A stretch of DNA of 64,000 nucleotides from an uncultured Eubacteriales bacterium (GTDB lineage: Bacteria > Bacillota > Clostridia > Oscillospirales > Oscillospiraceae): NCBI GenBank assembly GCA_900547405.1, contig URGL01000004.1:1-64000 (forward strand), in the 5' to 3' direction. Shown piece by piece: positions 7,922-16,425 of this stretch. Numbering within the stretch: position 1 is the first letter of the stretch; every line of letters begins with the position of its first letter. Both the position numbers and the translations under genes were made by a program. Below the pieces are notes generated by a model, which worked only from the letters and a program-made list of their open reading frames with translations, was not told the origin of the DNA and did no database searches.

Positions 7922-8830
7922 ATGCGTGTTGTCTTTATGGGCACTCCGGACATTGCGGCCACCTGCCTGAAAAGGATCCTGGCAGACGGCTTCCAGGTGG
8001 TAGGAGTCTATACCCAGCCGGACCGGCCCAAGGGCCGGGGCATGAAGCTGACCGCCAGCCCTGTGAAGGAAGTGGCTCTGGAAGCGGGGATCCCTGTCTT
8101 CCAGCCGGAAAATTTCCGGGAGGAGGAGACGGTGGAGGCCCTCCGGGCCCTGAAGCCTGATGTCTGCGCCGTGGTGGCCTACGGCAGGATCCTCCCTCAG
8201 AAGGTATTGGACGTGCCCACCTTTGGGTGCATCAACATTCACGCAAGCCTGCTCCCCAAGTACCGGGGCTCTGCCCCCTATCAGTGGGCGGTGCTGAACG
8301 GGGAGAAGGAGACCGGCGTCACCGCCATGTACCTGTGCCGGGAGATGGATGCCGGAGACATGATCGACAGGGTCACCACCCCCATCGGGGAGAACGAGAC
8401 CGCCGGGGAGGTGCTGGACCGTCTGGCCCTTTTGGGTGCCGGACTTCTCAGCAAGACCCTGGCCCGGTTCCAGGCCGGTCCTGTGGCGGGAGAAAAACAG
8501 GACGAAAGTCTGGTTTCCTACGCCCCCATGCTGGATAAGAGCCTGTGCCCCATTGATTTTCACAGGACTGCCCAGCAGGTCCACGACCAGGTCCGGGGCC
8601 TGCAGCCCTGGCCCGTGGCCACCATGGAGCTCCAGGGCAAGCGCTTTAAGGTTCACGAGACCCGCGTGGCTGCCGGGGAAGGGGAGCCGGGGCAGATCCT
8701 GGGCCTGACCAAGACGGGCCTGGTCATCGCCTGCGGCCAGGGAGCCGTAGAAATCCGCTCCCTCCAGGCCGAGGGCGGAAAGCGGATGAATGCCCCGGAC
8801 TACTTCCGGGGCCACCCCCTGAAGGACTGA
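7922..8830 (+). CDS. fmt: Methionyl-tRNA formyltransferase
   Basis: A 302-residue enzyme using 10-formyltetrahydrofolate to formylate Met-tRNA(fMet). It opens with MRVVFMGTPDIA and carries the catalytic region INIHASLLPKYRGSAPYQWA. The ATG at 7922 is chosen because GAGGAGG lies about seven bases upstream, whereas the in-frame ATG at 7916 lies almost on top of it. It starts two bases after the def stop and its TGA overlaps the rsmB ATG by one base, so def-fmt-rsmB are translationally linked. Confidence 0.97.
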   Translation: MRVVFMGTPDIAATCLKRILADGFQVVGVYTQPDRPKGRGMKLTASPVKEVALEAGIPVFQPENFREEETVEALRALKPDVCAVVAYGRILPQKVLDVPTFGCINIHASLLPKYRGSAPYQWAVLNGEKETGVTAMYLCREMDAGDMIDRVTTPIGENETAGEVLDRLALLGAGLLSKTLARFQAGPVAGEKQDESLVSYAPMLDKSLCPIDFHRTAQQVHDQVRGLQPWPVATMELQGKRFKVHETRVAAGEGEPGQILGLTKTGLVIACGQGAVEIRSLQAEGGKRMNAPDYFRGHPLKD

Positions 8831-10143
8831 TGGGGGCACGGGAAACGGCCCTCAGCACCCTCATTGCCTGCCGCCGCCAGGGCGGCTGGTCCAATGCCGT
8901 GCTGAAGGACACCGTCCGGCGGGACAGGCTGGACGGGCGGGAAGCGGCCCTGGCTACCCGGCTGTGCTACGGGGTCCTGCAAAACAGGGGGCGGCTGGAC
9001 TTCTATTTGAAGCAGCTGCTGAAGGGGAAACTGAAATCCCTCCACCCGGCCACCCGGGATATCCTGCATCTGGGACTCTACCAGATCTACGACCTGGACC
9101 GGGTGCCGGACAGCGCCGCCGTCAACGAGTCGGTGGTTCTGGCGAAGAAATACGCACCCCAGAGTCAGACGGGGCTGGTCAACGGCGTTCTTCGCAGCGC
9201 CGTCCGGACCAATGGCAAGCTCCTGGAGCCCACCTCTTATGAGGACAAATACAGTCATCCGGAGGCATTGGTCGCCCTTCTGAAAGCCAATGTGCCGAAG
9301 GGAATGCTGGAATCCGTATTGCAGGCGGACAACGCCGCCCCGGAGACCGTCATTCAGGTAAATACCCTGAAAACAGGCAGGGATGATCTGCAAAAAGCCC
9401 TGGAAAAGGAAGGGGTGGAGGCAAAGCCCCATTCCTGGATGCCGGATTGCCTGGTTTTGAACGGCACCGGCAGCATCGACCAGCTGAATGCTTTCAAAGA
9501 AGGTCTCTTCTACGTCCAGGACCCGGCGTCGAAACTAAGCGTTCTGTGCGCCCGGCTTCCTGAGGAGGGCGGTTTGCGTCTGCTGGACTGCTGCGCTGCA
9601 CCGGGAGGAAAAAGCTTTGCCGCGGCCATTGCCATGGGAGACCGGGGGACCGTCCTGTCCCGGGATGTCCATGCCCATAAAATCGCCCTCATAGAGGGTG
9701 GCGCCAAGCGACTGGGGATCGCCTCCCTACAGGCGGCCCTTCAGGACGCGGCCCAATTCTGCCCGGAGTGGGAAGGCGCTATGGATGTGGTCCTGGCGGA
9801 CGTGCCCTGCTCGGGCTTGGGCATTATCCGCAAAAAGCCGGATATCCGCTATCGGGATCTGGAAACGGCCAAGGAGCTGCCGGCGCTGCAAAGGGCCATT
9901 CTTTGGAACCAGGCGCGGTATGTCCGTCCCGGCGGGGTGCTGATGTATTCTACCTGCACCCTATTGAAGCGGGAAAACGAGGAGGTTGTCTCTGCCTTTT
10001 TGGAGAGTCATCCGGATTTCCATACAGAAAAATTATCCCTTCCCGGGAATTTCCCGGGAAATGAAACCGGAATGCTGACACTGTATCCCGGCCAATACGA
10101 TACCGATGGATTTTTCATCTGTCGGTTGCGGAGGAATCTATGA
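8830..10143 (+). CDS. rsmB: 16S rRNA (cytosine-967-C5)-methyltransferase RsmB
   Basis: A 437-residue enzyme with an N-terminal NusB-like RNA-binding domain (TALSTLIACRRQGGW and AVNESVVLAKKY) and a C-terminal SAM-dependent RsmB/NOP domain. The latter has the SAM-binding CCAAPGGKS near residue 255, ADVPCSGLG with one conserved Cys, and MYSTCTLLKRENEEVV with the catalytic Cys. Length is typical. It overlaps fmt by one base and rlmN by four. Confidence 0.95.
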   Translation: MGARETALSTLIACRRQGGWSNAVLKDTVRRDRLDGREAALATRLCYGVLQNRGRLDFYLKQLLKGKLKSLHPATRDILHLGLYQIYDLDRVPDSAAVNESVVLAKKYAPQSQTGLVNGVLRSAVRTNGKLLEPTSYEDKYSHPEALVALLKANVPKGMLESVLQADNAAPETVIQVNTLKTGRDDLQKALEKEGVEAKPHSWMPDCLVLNGTGSIDQLNAFKEGLFYVQDPASKLSVLCARLPEEGGLRLLDCCAAPGGKSFAAAIAMGDRGTVLSRDVHAHKIALIEGGAKRLGIASLQAALQDAAQFCPEWEGAMDVVLADVPCSGLGIIRKKPDIRYRDLETAKELPALQRAILWNQARYVRPGGVLMYSTCTLLKRENEEVVSAFLESHPDFHTEKLSLPGNFPGNETGMLTLYPGQYDTDGFFICRLRRNL

Positions 10144-11201
10144 ATCTCAAAAACCTGACTCTGCCGGAGCTGGCGGAGACCCTGAAAGAGCTGCATGAGC
10201 CCTCGTTCCGGGCCAAGCAGGTATACGGCTGGCTCCACAAGGGTGTCAGGAGCTACGAGGAAATGACCAACCTGCCGAAGACCCTCCGGGAAAAGCTGGC
10301 GGAAAATCATCCCATCCGGCCTCCTCAGGTGGTCCGCAAGCAGGAGTCTAAAAAGGACGGTACCATCAAGTATCTGTGGCAGCTTTCTGACGGAAACTGT
10401 GTGGAAACGGTGCTTATGCGCTACCACTACGGCAACACCGTCTGCATCTCCACAGAGGTGGGCTGCCGCATGGGCTGCGCCTTCTGCGCCTCTACCCTGG
10501 GGGGATTGGTCCGCCGTCTGGAGCCCTTTGAGATGCTGGACCAGGTCCTGTTCACCCAGGTGGATTCCGGCCTGCCCATCTCCCACATTGTGCTCATGGG
10601 CATTGGGGAGCCTCTGGACAATTTCGACAATGTGATGCGCTTTCTGGAGCTGGTGAACAGCCCGGAGGGGATGAATATCTCCATGCGGCACATCAGCCTC
10701 TCTACCTGCGGCCTGGTGCCGAAGATCGATGAGCTGGCGAGGAAAAATTTGCAGCTGACCCTGTCGGTGTCCCTGCACGCCCCCAATGACCAGATTCGAG
10801 ACACCATTATGCCGGTGAACAAGGCCTACCCCAGCCAGGAGCTGATCGATGCCTGCCGCCGGTACTACGCCGCCACCTCCCGGCGGATATCCTTCGAGTA
10901 CGCCATGATCGGCGGAGTCAATGACTCCAAGGAAAACGCGAAAGAGCTATTGAAGCGGATGAAGGGTCTGCCCTGCCACTTCAACCTGATCCCTCTGAAC
11001 CATGTGGAGGAAAGCCCCCTGAAGCCCAGCACCAAAGAGGCTGTGGCGGCCTTCCAGAAAACCCTGGAGGAGGGTGGCATCCCGGCCACGGTGCGAAGGA
11101 CCCTGGGCGGGGACATTGACGCCTCCTGCGGCCAGCTGAGGAGAAAATACAATAGAGAAAAAGACCCTCTCCCGGGAGAGGGTGGCAGGGCGAAGCCCTG
11201 A
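10140..11201 (+). CDS. rlmN: Dual-specificity 23S rRNA/tRNA adenine-C2 methyltransferase RlmN (radical SAM)
   Basis: A 353-residue radical-SAM enzyme methylating A2503 of 23S rRNA and A37 of some tRNAs. The Fe-S motif CRMGCAFCAS (CX3CX2C) lies near residue 116, GIGEPL follows, and the conserved catalytic Cys is in DASCGQLR near the end. The ATG overlaps the rsmB stop (ATGA). Oddly, the last 12 or so residues (DPLPGEGGRAKP) are encoded by the left part of the intergenic composite repeat at 11165-11282, and the stop codon sits in one of its hairpins. Confidence 0.96.
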   Translation: MNLKNLTLPELAETLKELHEPSFRAKQVYGWLHKGVRSYEEMTNLPKTLREKLAENHPIRPPQVVRKQESKKDGTIKYLWQLSDGNCVETVLMRYHYGNTVCISTEVGCRMGCAFCASTLGGLVRRLEPFEMLDQVLFTQVDSGLPISHIVLMGIGEPLDNFDNVMRFLELVNSPEGMNISMRHISLSTCGLVPKIDELARKNLQLTLSVSLHAPNDQIRDTIMPVNKAYPSQELIDACRRYYAATSRRISFEYAMIGGVNDSKENAKELLKRMKGLPCHFNLIPLNHVEESPLKPSTKEAVAAFQKTLEEGGIPATVRRTLGGDIDASCGQLRRKYNREKDPLPGEGGRAKP

Positions 11202-11282
11202 CGGGTGTGGGGCGGTACCGGGTCTGTACCGATCCCGCCCCTCATCCGCCCGCTGGGGCGGGCACCTTCCCCCAGGGGAAGG
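11165..11282 (+). repeat. Composite hairpin repeat, copy A
   Basis: A run of stacked palindromes: CCCTCTCC-CGGGAGAGGG, CAGGGC-GAA-GCCCTG, GACGGGTGTGGGGCGGT with a complementary CCGCCCCTCATCCG, GCCCGC-TGGGGCGGGC, and CCTTCCCC-CAGGGGAAGG. The same modules in the same order occur at 15447-15557 and inverted at 43756-43871 and 47850-47965. The left end encodes the tail of RlmN; the right end stops a few bases before the prpC ribosome site. No coding role of its own. Confidence 0.85.
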
Positions 11283-11303
11283 CAAAGAGAAAGGAGGTAT
11301 CCC

Positions 11304-12035
11304 ATGCAAAGCTGGGGCCTGACAGATGTAGGCTGCGTCCGCAAACAGAACCAGGACGCCTTTCATATAGAGAAGCTGGACCGCCACAGCCTGCTGGCTG
11401 TTGTCTGCGACGGCATGGGAGGGGCCAAGTCCGGCAATGTGGCCAGCTCTCTGGCGGTGGATGTGTTCGTCCAGGAGGTCACGAGAAACTGGACCAGCCA
11501 GACCGACTGGGACAAGTGCGACATGATCCTGCGCTCCGCCGTCAAGCTGGCGAACTTCACGGTCTACGACCAGGCTTGCCAGTTTGAGGAATTCTCCGGC
11601 ATGGGCACCACCCTGGTAGCCGCGGTGATCCGGAAGAATCAGGCTTCCATCATCAATGTGGGGGACAGCCGGTGCTATGCCATCACCAACGGCTCCATTC
11701 GCCAGGTCACCAAGGACCATTCCGTGGTGCAGATGATGGTGGACCGGGGGGATCTGACACCGGAGACCGCCAAGACCTTCCCGGGAAAGAACCTGATCAC
11801 CCGGGCCGTGGGCACAGAGCCCACCATTCTCAGTGATATCTACCGCCAGGACCTGGAGAAGGGGAGCTTCCTCTTCCTGTGCTCCGACGGCCTGAGCAAT
11901 ATGCTGGACGACCAGGAGATCCTGTTTGAAGTCGTCCACGGGGTCAAAAAGCAGAACTGCTGTAAGCGGCTGCTGAACATCGCGAAAATGCGAGGGTCCC
12001 CCGACAATGTGACAAGCATTCTTGTTTCCGTTTGA
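11304..12035 (+). CDS. prpC: PP2C-type Ser/Thr protein phosphatase (Stp/PrpC)
   Basis: A 243-residue metal-dependent phosphatase, partner of the kinase encoded next. PP2C motifs are visible: TDVGCVRKQNQDAF, the metal-binding CDGMGGAKSG, GMGTTLVAA, NVGDSRCY, TKDHS and CSDGLSNML. The ATG at 11304 follows the strong Shine-Dalgarno AAAGGAGGT; the upstream in-frame extension runs through the composite repeat and is not coding. It is expected to reverse PrkC phosphorylation of cell-wall and translation factors. Confidence 0.95.
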   Translation: MQSWGLTDVGCVRKQNQDAFHIEKLDRHSLLAVVCDGMGGAKSGNVASSLAVDVFVQEVTRNWTSQTDWDKCDMILRSAVKLANFTVYDQACQFEEFSGMGTTLVAAVIRKNQASIINVGDSRCYAITNGSIRQVTKDHSVVQMMVDRGDLTPETAKTFPGKNLITRAVGTEPTILSDIYRQDLEKGSFLFLCSDGLSNMLDDQEILFEVVHGVKKQNCCKRLLNIAKMRGSPDNVTSILVSV

Positions 12036-12063
12036 CCGGTCAGTGAAAGGAGCAAATTTCAAT

Positions 12064-14403
12064 ATGAATCATTATATTGGACAGCTGCTGGACGACCGGT
12101 ACGAGATCCTGGAAGTCATCGGTACCGGCGGCATGGCCATTGTCTATAAGGCCCTGGACCACCGGCTGAACCGGCAGGTAGCCATTAAGATATTAAAAGA
12201 CGAATTTTCGGGAGATGATGAGTTCCGCCGCCGGTTCCGGGCGGAGGGCGAGGCCGTGGCGATGCTGAGCCACCCGAACATTGTCCAGGTCTATGACGTC
12301 TCCTCTTCGGACGATGCCAACTACCTGGTCATGGAGCTGATCGACGGCATCTCTCTGAAGCAATATATGGAGGTGAAGGGGGTCCTCAATTGGAAGGAGA
12401 CCCTGCACTTCGCCATGCAGATCGCCAAGGGCCTGGAGCACGCCCACAGCCGGGGCATTGTCCACCGGGACATCAAGCCCCACAACATCATGGTGCTGAA
12501 AGACGGCAGCGTGAAGGTGATGGATTTTGGCATTGCCCGGGTCATGAGCAAGAGCAACACCCTGACCAAGGAAGCTCTGGGCTCCGTCCACTATATTTCC
12601 CCGGAACAGGCCAAGGGCGGCTATACCGACAGCCGGTCGGACATCTATTCCCTCAGCGTTGTGATGTACGAGATGATGACCGGGCGGCCCCCCTTCGACG
12701 GGGAATCCCCGGTGGCGGTGGCCATCCAGCACATCAACGGCGGCGCGCCCAAGCCCTCCAGCCTGAACCCCAATATCCCGGTGGGGCTGGAGCAGATCAT
12801 CCTCAAGGGTATGGCGCTGGAGCCCAAGGACCGGTATTCCTCCGCCACAGAAATGCTCCAGGATATGGAGGAGTTCCGGAAGAATCCCGCCATTGACTTT
12901 CAGTACCAGGCCAGTGGGCCCTCGGAGCACCCCATTGCCATCAAGGGCATGGCCTCCACCTATCCCAAGACCACGGCGGAGCGGGTGGCCAACGCCAAAA
13001 ACGGGATCCCCAATCCGCCCAGAAGCCAGCGGCCCAGCCAGAATACGGGCCGGGTGAACCAGAATACAGGCCGGGTCAGCCAGTCTACCGGCCGGGTGCC
13101 TCAGCAGCGCCTGGGAGTGAACCAGAACACCGCCTCCCGCCGCCCGGTGAGCCAGAATACCGAGGCAATGCGCCGGGCAGCCCTTCGCAAAAAGGAGGAG
13201 CAGCGCAAGCGGGAGGAACGGAACCGAATCGCCACCATTGCCGTCATCGTGTGCAGCGTTGTGGCGGTGCTGGCCATTGGGGCCTTTCTGCTGGCCCTGT
13301 TCAATGGGGCGCTTCTCAATAAGGATAAGGACCTGGTGGAGGTGCCCTACCTGGTTGGCACCATGTACTCGGATGATCTGGTAGACAAGTATTCCGACTT
13401 CAAATTCCGCTACCAGCCCCAGCAGTATGACGATACCTACCAAAAGGGGCAGATCATGCTTCAGGAGCCGGAGGGCGGCAGCAAGGTGACCAAGGGGACG
13501 GAGATCGTCATCACCGTGTCTCTGGGTGAGGAGCCTGTGGTCAAGATCATGGAGGACCTGCGGGAAGTGGGGGAGGAGGAGGCCAAGGCCTTCCTCACCG
13601 GCCAGGGCTTTGACAGCCTGATTCGCTATGAGGCCAGCTCCGACACCGCCAAGGGCAAGGTCATCCGCACGGAGCCTGTGGCGGGGACCCAGCTGACAGA
13701 GGGGCAGACCATCAGCCTCTGGATCAGCACCGGCCCGGAGACTGTGGAGATGCCCAATGTGGTGGGCATGGCACGGGATCAGGCCATGAAGATCCTACAG
13801 AATATCCGCAATGTGAAGGTTGTGGAGCAGGCCGAGGCCAGCGACTATGTGGAGGCGGGCAATGTGACCCGGACGGATCCCAAGGTGGGCGCGGAGCTTA
13901 CCGAGGGCCAGAATATTGTGGTCTATATCAGCTCCGGCCCCAGCACGGCGGAGATGCCGGATGTGGTGGGCAAGGATTCCGGCGAGGCCAAGAAGCAGCT
14001 GAGCCGCCTGGGCTTTACCAATGTGAAGACGGAAAACGTCAAGAGCGACCGGCCCAAGGGCGAGGTCGTGGAGCAGTCCGTAGCCGAGGGGACCAAGCTG
14101 GAGCTGGATGGGGAGATCCTCCTGAAGGTCTCCAAGGGCGGCGGCGAAACCACCGCGGCAACGGAGGAAACAGAGGAAACGGAGCCCACGCAGACCAAGA
14201 TGAGCGTCCGCTTTACGGTGCCAAGCCGCCAGGAGGAGTACCTGCTTACCATTTTGCAGGACGACCGGCCCATTGTGGAGGATGAGAAGATCCCGCCCCT
14301 GACTACGGAGTATATCATCTCCCTCTCCGGCACCGGAACGGTTTTTTATGATCTCTATATCGACGGGGAAAAATACATCACCCAGAAAGTGACCTTTGAT
14401 TGA
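12064..14403 (+). CDS. prkC: PASTA-domain Ser/Thr protein kinase (PrkC/StkP type)
   Basis: A 779-residue membrane kinase. A cytosolic Hanks-type kinase domain fills residues ~12-275: GTGGMAIVYKA glycine loop, AIKIL lysine, HRDIKPHN catalytic loop near 134, and DFG near 154. A linker contains several QNTGRV-like repeats (about 335-375), followed by one transmembrane helix near 392-416 and four extracellular PASTA units (starting near 423, 497, 560 and 628). PASTA domains sense muropeptides or lipid II in this family. The ATG at 12064 has AAAGGAG upstream. The stop overlaps the rsgA ATG by one base. Confidence 0.96.
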   Translation: MNHYIGQLLDDRYEILEVIGTGGMAIVYKALDHRLNRQVAIKILKDEFSGDDEFRRRFRAEGEAVAMLSHPNIVQVYDVSSSDDANYLVMELIDGISLKQYMEVKGVLNWKETLHFAMQIAKGLEHAHSRGIVHRDIKPHNIMVLKDGSVKVMDFGIARVMSKSNTLTKEALGSVHYISPEQAKGGYTDSRSDIYSLSVVMYEMMTGRPPFDGESPVAVAIQHINGGAPKPSSLNPNIPVGLEQIILKGMALEPKDRYSSATEMLQDMEEFRKNPAIDFQYQASGPSEHPIAIKGMASTYPKTTAERVANAKNGIPNPPRSQRPSQNTGRVNQNTGRVSQSTGRVPQQRLGVNQNTASRRPVSQNTEAMRRAALRKKEEQRKREERNRIATIAVIVCSVVAVLAIGAFLLALFNGALLNKDKDLVEVPYLVGTMYSDDLVDKYSDFKFRYQPQQYDDTYQKGQIMLQEPEGGSKVTKGTEIVITVSLGEEPVVKIMEDLREVGEEEAKAFLTGQGFDSLIRYEASSDTAKGKVIRTEPVAGTQLTEGQTISLWISTGPETVEMPNVVGMARDQAMKILQNIRNVKVVEQAEASDYVEAGNVTRTDPKVGAELTEGQNIVVYISSGPSTAEMPDVVGKDSGEAKKQLSRLGFTNVKTENVKSDRPKGEVVEQSVAEGTKLELDGEILLKVSKGGGETTAATEETEETEPTQTKMSVRFTVPSRQEEYLLTILQDDRPIVEDEKIPPLTTEYIISLSGTGTVFYDLYIDGEKYITQKVTFD

Positions 14404-15290
14404 TGAGCGAAGAAAAACAAGGCAGAATCGTCCGCTCCATCAGCGGATTCTATGATGTGGCCCTTCCGGAGGGTATTCTGACCTGCCAGGGCCGGGGGAT
14501 CCTGCGCAAGGAGGGGCTAAGCCCTCTGACCGGGGACCTGGTCACCGTGACGGAGACCAGGGGCAAGGGCATGATCCAGAAGGTCCTGCCCCGAAAGAAC
14601 AGCTTTATCCGTCCGGCGGTAGCCAACGTGGACGCGCTGGTGATCTTCGCCGCCAATGTCAACCCCATTACGGAGCCCTTCCTCATCGACCGGGTGGCGG
14701 CCATCGCCGGAAACAAGGGGGTAGAGACCCTTCTTTGCGTCAACAAAACGGACCTGGATGAGGCAAGCGAGCTGGTGGGGATCTACCGTCACGCCGGCTT
14801 TCGGGTGATTCCCACCAGCGCTCAGACCGGGGCGGGAGTGGAGGAGCTCCGAAAAGCCCTCCAGGGCAAGCTCACCGCCTTCACCGGCAACTCCGGCGTG
14901 GGCAAGAGCAGCATCCTCAATGCCCTGGCCCCAGGAATGGACCTGCCTACCGGCGAGGTCTCCGAGAAGCTGGGCCGGGGACGGCACACTACCCGCCATG
15001 TGGAGCTGTTCACACTGGACGCTGAGACCTTCGTGATGGATACTCCGGGGTTCTCGTCCTTTGATACGGACCAGATGGATATTATCTTGAAGGAGAACCT
15101 CCAATATGCCTTCCCGGATTTTGCCCCCTACCTGGGGCGGTGCCAGTTCCACGATTGCTCCCACCGGAAAGAACCGGGCTGCGCCCTGCGCCAGGCCGCC
15201 GAGGCCGGGGACATTGAGCCCAGCCGGTATGACAGCTACCTGAAGCTCTACGAAAAAGCGGCCCAGTATAAAGAGTGGGAGCATAAATAA
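14403..15290 (+). CDS. rsgA: Ribosome small-subunit-dependent GTPase RsgA
   Basis: A 295-residue circularly permuted GTPase acting in late 30S maturation. An N-terminal OB fold is followed by the permuted G motifs in the order VNKTD (G4), GNSGVGKSS (G1, near residue 161) and DTPGF (G3). A C-terminal zinc knuckle follows (C and H residues in CQFHDCSHRKEPGC). The ATG at 14403 is within TGATG at the prkC stop; a TTG one codon earlier is also possible. The prpC-prkC-rsgA order is standard in Firmicutes. It ends directly against a repeat element. Confidence 0.95.
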   Translation: MSEEKQGRIVRSISGFYDVALPEGILTCQGRGILRKEGLSPLTGDLVTVTETRGKGMIQKVLPRKNSFIRPAVANVDALVIFAANVNPITEPFLIDRVAAIAGNKGVETLLCVNKTDLDEASELVGIYRHAGFRVIPTSAQTGAGVEELRKALQGKLTAFTGNSGVGKSSILNALAPGMDLPTGEVSEKLGRGRHTTRHVELFTLDAETFVMDTPGFSSFDTDQMDIILKENLQYAFPDFAPYLGRCQFHDCSHRKEPGCALRQAAEAGDIEPSRYDSYLKLYEKAAQYKEWEHK

Positions 15291-15355
15291 CCCCCGCCGG
15301 AGGAAGCCTTCCCCAACGGGGAAGGTGGCTCGGCGAAGCCGAGACGGATGAGGGG
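15291..15355 (+). repeat. Composite repeat, short form, copy B1 (inverted partner of 16256-16320)
   Basis: Contains CCTTCCCC-AAC-GGGGAAGG (15307-15325) and CTCGGC-GAA-GCCGAG (15329-15343), then ACGGATGAGGGG. By eye it agrees with the reverse complement of 16256-16320 at 60 of 65 positions; three of the five differences fall in a hairpin loop. The two copies bracket the lipoprotein gene at 15570-16193. It begins at the base after the rsgA stop codon. Confidence 0.85.
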
Positions 15356-15376
15356 AAAAACGAATGGTTGTAAGAA

Positions 15377-15432
15377 AGCCCCGTTGAATGGTGAAGTGGA
15401 AAGAGCTTGCCATTCAACGGGGCTGGGTTTTT
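15377..15432 (+). terminator. Rho-independent terminator downstream of rsgA
   Basis: A 15-bp stem (15377-15391 with 15410-15424; AGCCCCGTTGAATGG and its complement) with an 18-base loop, followed by GGG and five T. It probably ends the prpC-prkC-rsgA transcript. It sits between two repeat modules. Confidence 0.8.
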
Positions 15433-15446
15433 GCGCAAAAAACCAT

Positions 15447-15557
15447 CTCCTGGGAGGGTGGACCGGGCGAAGCCTGGGACGGGTGTGGGGCGGCACAGGG
15501 TCCAACCTGGTACCGCCCCTCATCCGCCGCTGCGGCGGCACCTTCCCCAGGGGAAGG
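15447..15557 (+). repeat. Composite hairpin repeat, copy B2
   Basis: Same module order and orientation as copy A at 11165: a CTCCTGGGAG-type start, GGGCGAAGCCTGGGACGGGTGTGGGGCGG, then CCGCCCCTCATCCGCC, GCCGC-TGCGGCGGC and CCTTCCCC-AGGGGAAGG. The first hairpin is degraded compared with copy A. It ends 13 bases short of the lipoprotein stop codon on the opposite strand. Confidence 0.8.
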
Positions 15558-15569
15558 TAGTCCGGGGCA

Positions 15570-16193
15570 TTATGATTTTTGCTGGGTGCTTTCAAAAGCC
15601 TCATAGACCGTTACGGTAAAATGTACCCGCCAGTCAAGGATTTCTGTTCCGCTGGAAGCGCTGCGGACTGTTTGACCGGCCATGGCTACCCAGCGGACTT
15701 TTGCATATCCGCCCGGACAGTTTGCTTCCCAGGAGAGACTTTCCTCGCCGGGGCGTGCTTCGGTCACCGGTTCCGGGGCTTTCGGCTCCGGCATATCCTG
15801 GCCGGACAGAGCCTTGTATAGCTCGCCTTTGGAAAAGCTGCCGTACATGGCTTCTACCAGAGAAATGACATCCTTCCAGTCCTCCCAGGAAAATTCCGGC
15901 TTTTCTGGAAGCATCGTGACCATGGAGATTGCGCTCAGCATCCTTTTTCCGCTGACCGAGGCACAGTTCACTGTAAGTCGGTGCCGGTCATCTTTGGACA
16001 GTGAGTAGGTAATCTGGCCCGCTTGCCGGGAAGCAGTCAAATCGGATTGCAACGTCCAGCCCAGCTGTTCGGCGGCGGAGCGGACCGATTCTTCTGACGG
16101 AGGATAGGCTTTGGAGGTTCCGCAGCCGGTGAGGAAAAGCAAAATCAGAAGCAGACAGATACAGATGATGCGGCGGTGGGGAACACTGGTCAT
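15570..16193 (-). CDS. Putative lipoprotein, unknown function
   Basis: A 207-residue protein with a lipoprotein signal: charged start (HRR), hydrophobic core (about residues 9-22) and a lipobox LTGC with Cys 24. The mature part has no family I recognise; it includes ESVRSAAEQLGW, a hydrophilic beta-like stretch and a proline-rich PEPKAPEPVTEARP segment. The Shine-Dalgarno AAAGGAGG precedes the start. It is a lone minus-strand gene between plus-strand housekeeping operons, with its own promoter, and gene plus promoter are enclosed by inverted copies of a 65-bp repeat. This suggests an inserted cassette (inference). Confidence 0.8.
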   Translation of the reverse strand: MTSVPHRRIICICLLLILLFLTGCGTSKAYPPSEESVRSAAEQLGWTLQSDLTASRQAGQITYSLSKDDRHRLTVNCASVSGKRMLSAISMVTMLPEKPEFSWEDWKDVISLVEAMYGSFSKGELYKALSGQDMPEPKAPEPVTEARPGEESLSWEANCPGGYAKVRWVAMAGQTVRSASSGTEILDWRVHFTVTVYEAFESTQQKS

Positions 16194-16223
16194 GGAAATC
16201 GCCTCCTTTTATATTCTACTATA

Positions 16224-16251
16224 ACTATACCATGATTTCTGTGTGCTGCAA
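16224..16251 (-). promoter_or_regulatory. Likely promoter of the lipoprotein gene
   Basis: On the minus strand TTGCAG (16251-16246) and TATAGT (16229-16224) are 16 bases apart, about 30 bases ahead of the ATG at 16193. It lies inside the repeat-bracketed cassette, just within copy C. Confidence 0.55.
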
Positions 16252-16255
16252 AGGT

Positions 16256-16320
16256 CACCTCATCCGTCTCGGCTTCGCCGAGCCACCTTCCCCAGAGGGG
16301 AAGGCTTCCTCCGGCGGGGA
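16256..16320 (-). repeat. Composite repeat, short form, copy C (inverted partner of 15291-15355)
   Basis: The reverse complement of copy B1 with five differences in 65 bases; the hairpins CTCGGC-TTC-GCCGAG and CCTTCCCC-AGA-GGGGAAGG are intact. It lies between the promoters of the lipoprotein gene and of the ribosomal supercluster. Confidence 0.85.
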
Positions 16321-16390
16321 AGGGACGAAAATTTTCTCCGATTCGCCCAAAAATGCCTATGAAAATTTGTAAAAAACTCTGAAAAAATGC

Positions 16391-16419
16391 TTGACAATTC
16401 TTTTTCGGTATGGTACTAT
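16391..16419 (+). promoter_or_regulatory. Strong sigma-A-type promoter of the S10-spc-alpha cluster
   Basis: A perfect TTGACA (16391-16396), a 17-base spacer and TACTAT (16414-16419), with an A-rich stretch upstream that could act as an UP element. The first gene rpsJ starts about 265 bases downstream, leaving a long leader. Confidence 0.88.
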
Positions 16420-16425
16420 ATCTGA

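Noticed and set aside
12193..13443. A 416-codon frame antisense to prkC
   Set aside because: Low-complexity His/Gly/Leu-rich translation typical of antisense shadows; prkC has complete kinase and PASTA motifs.
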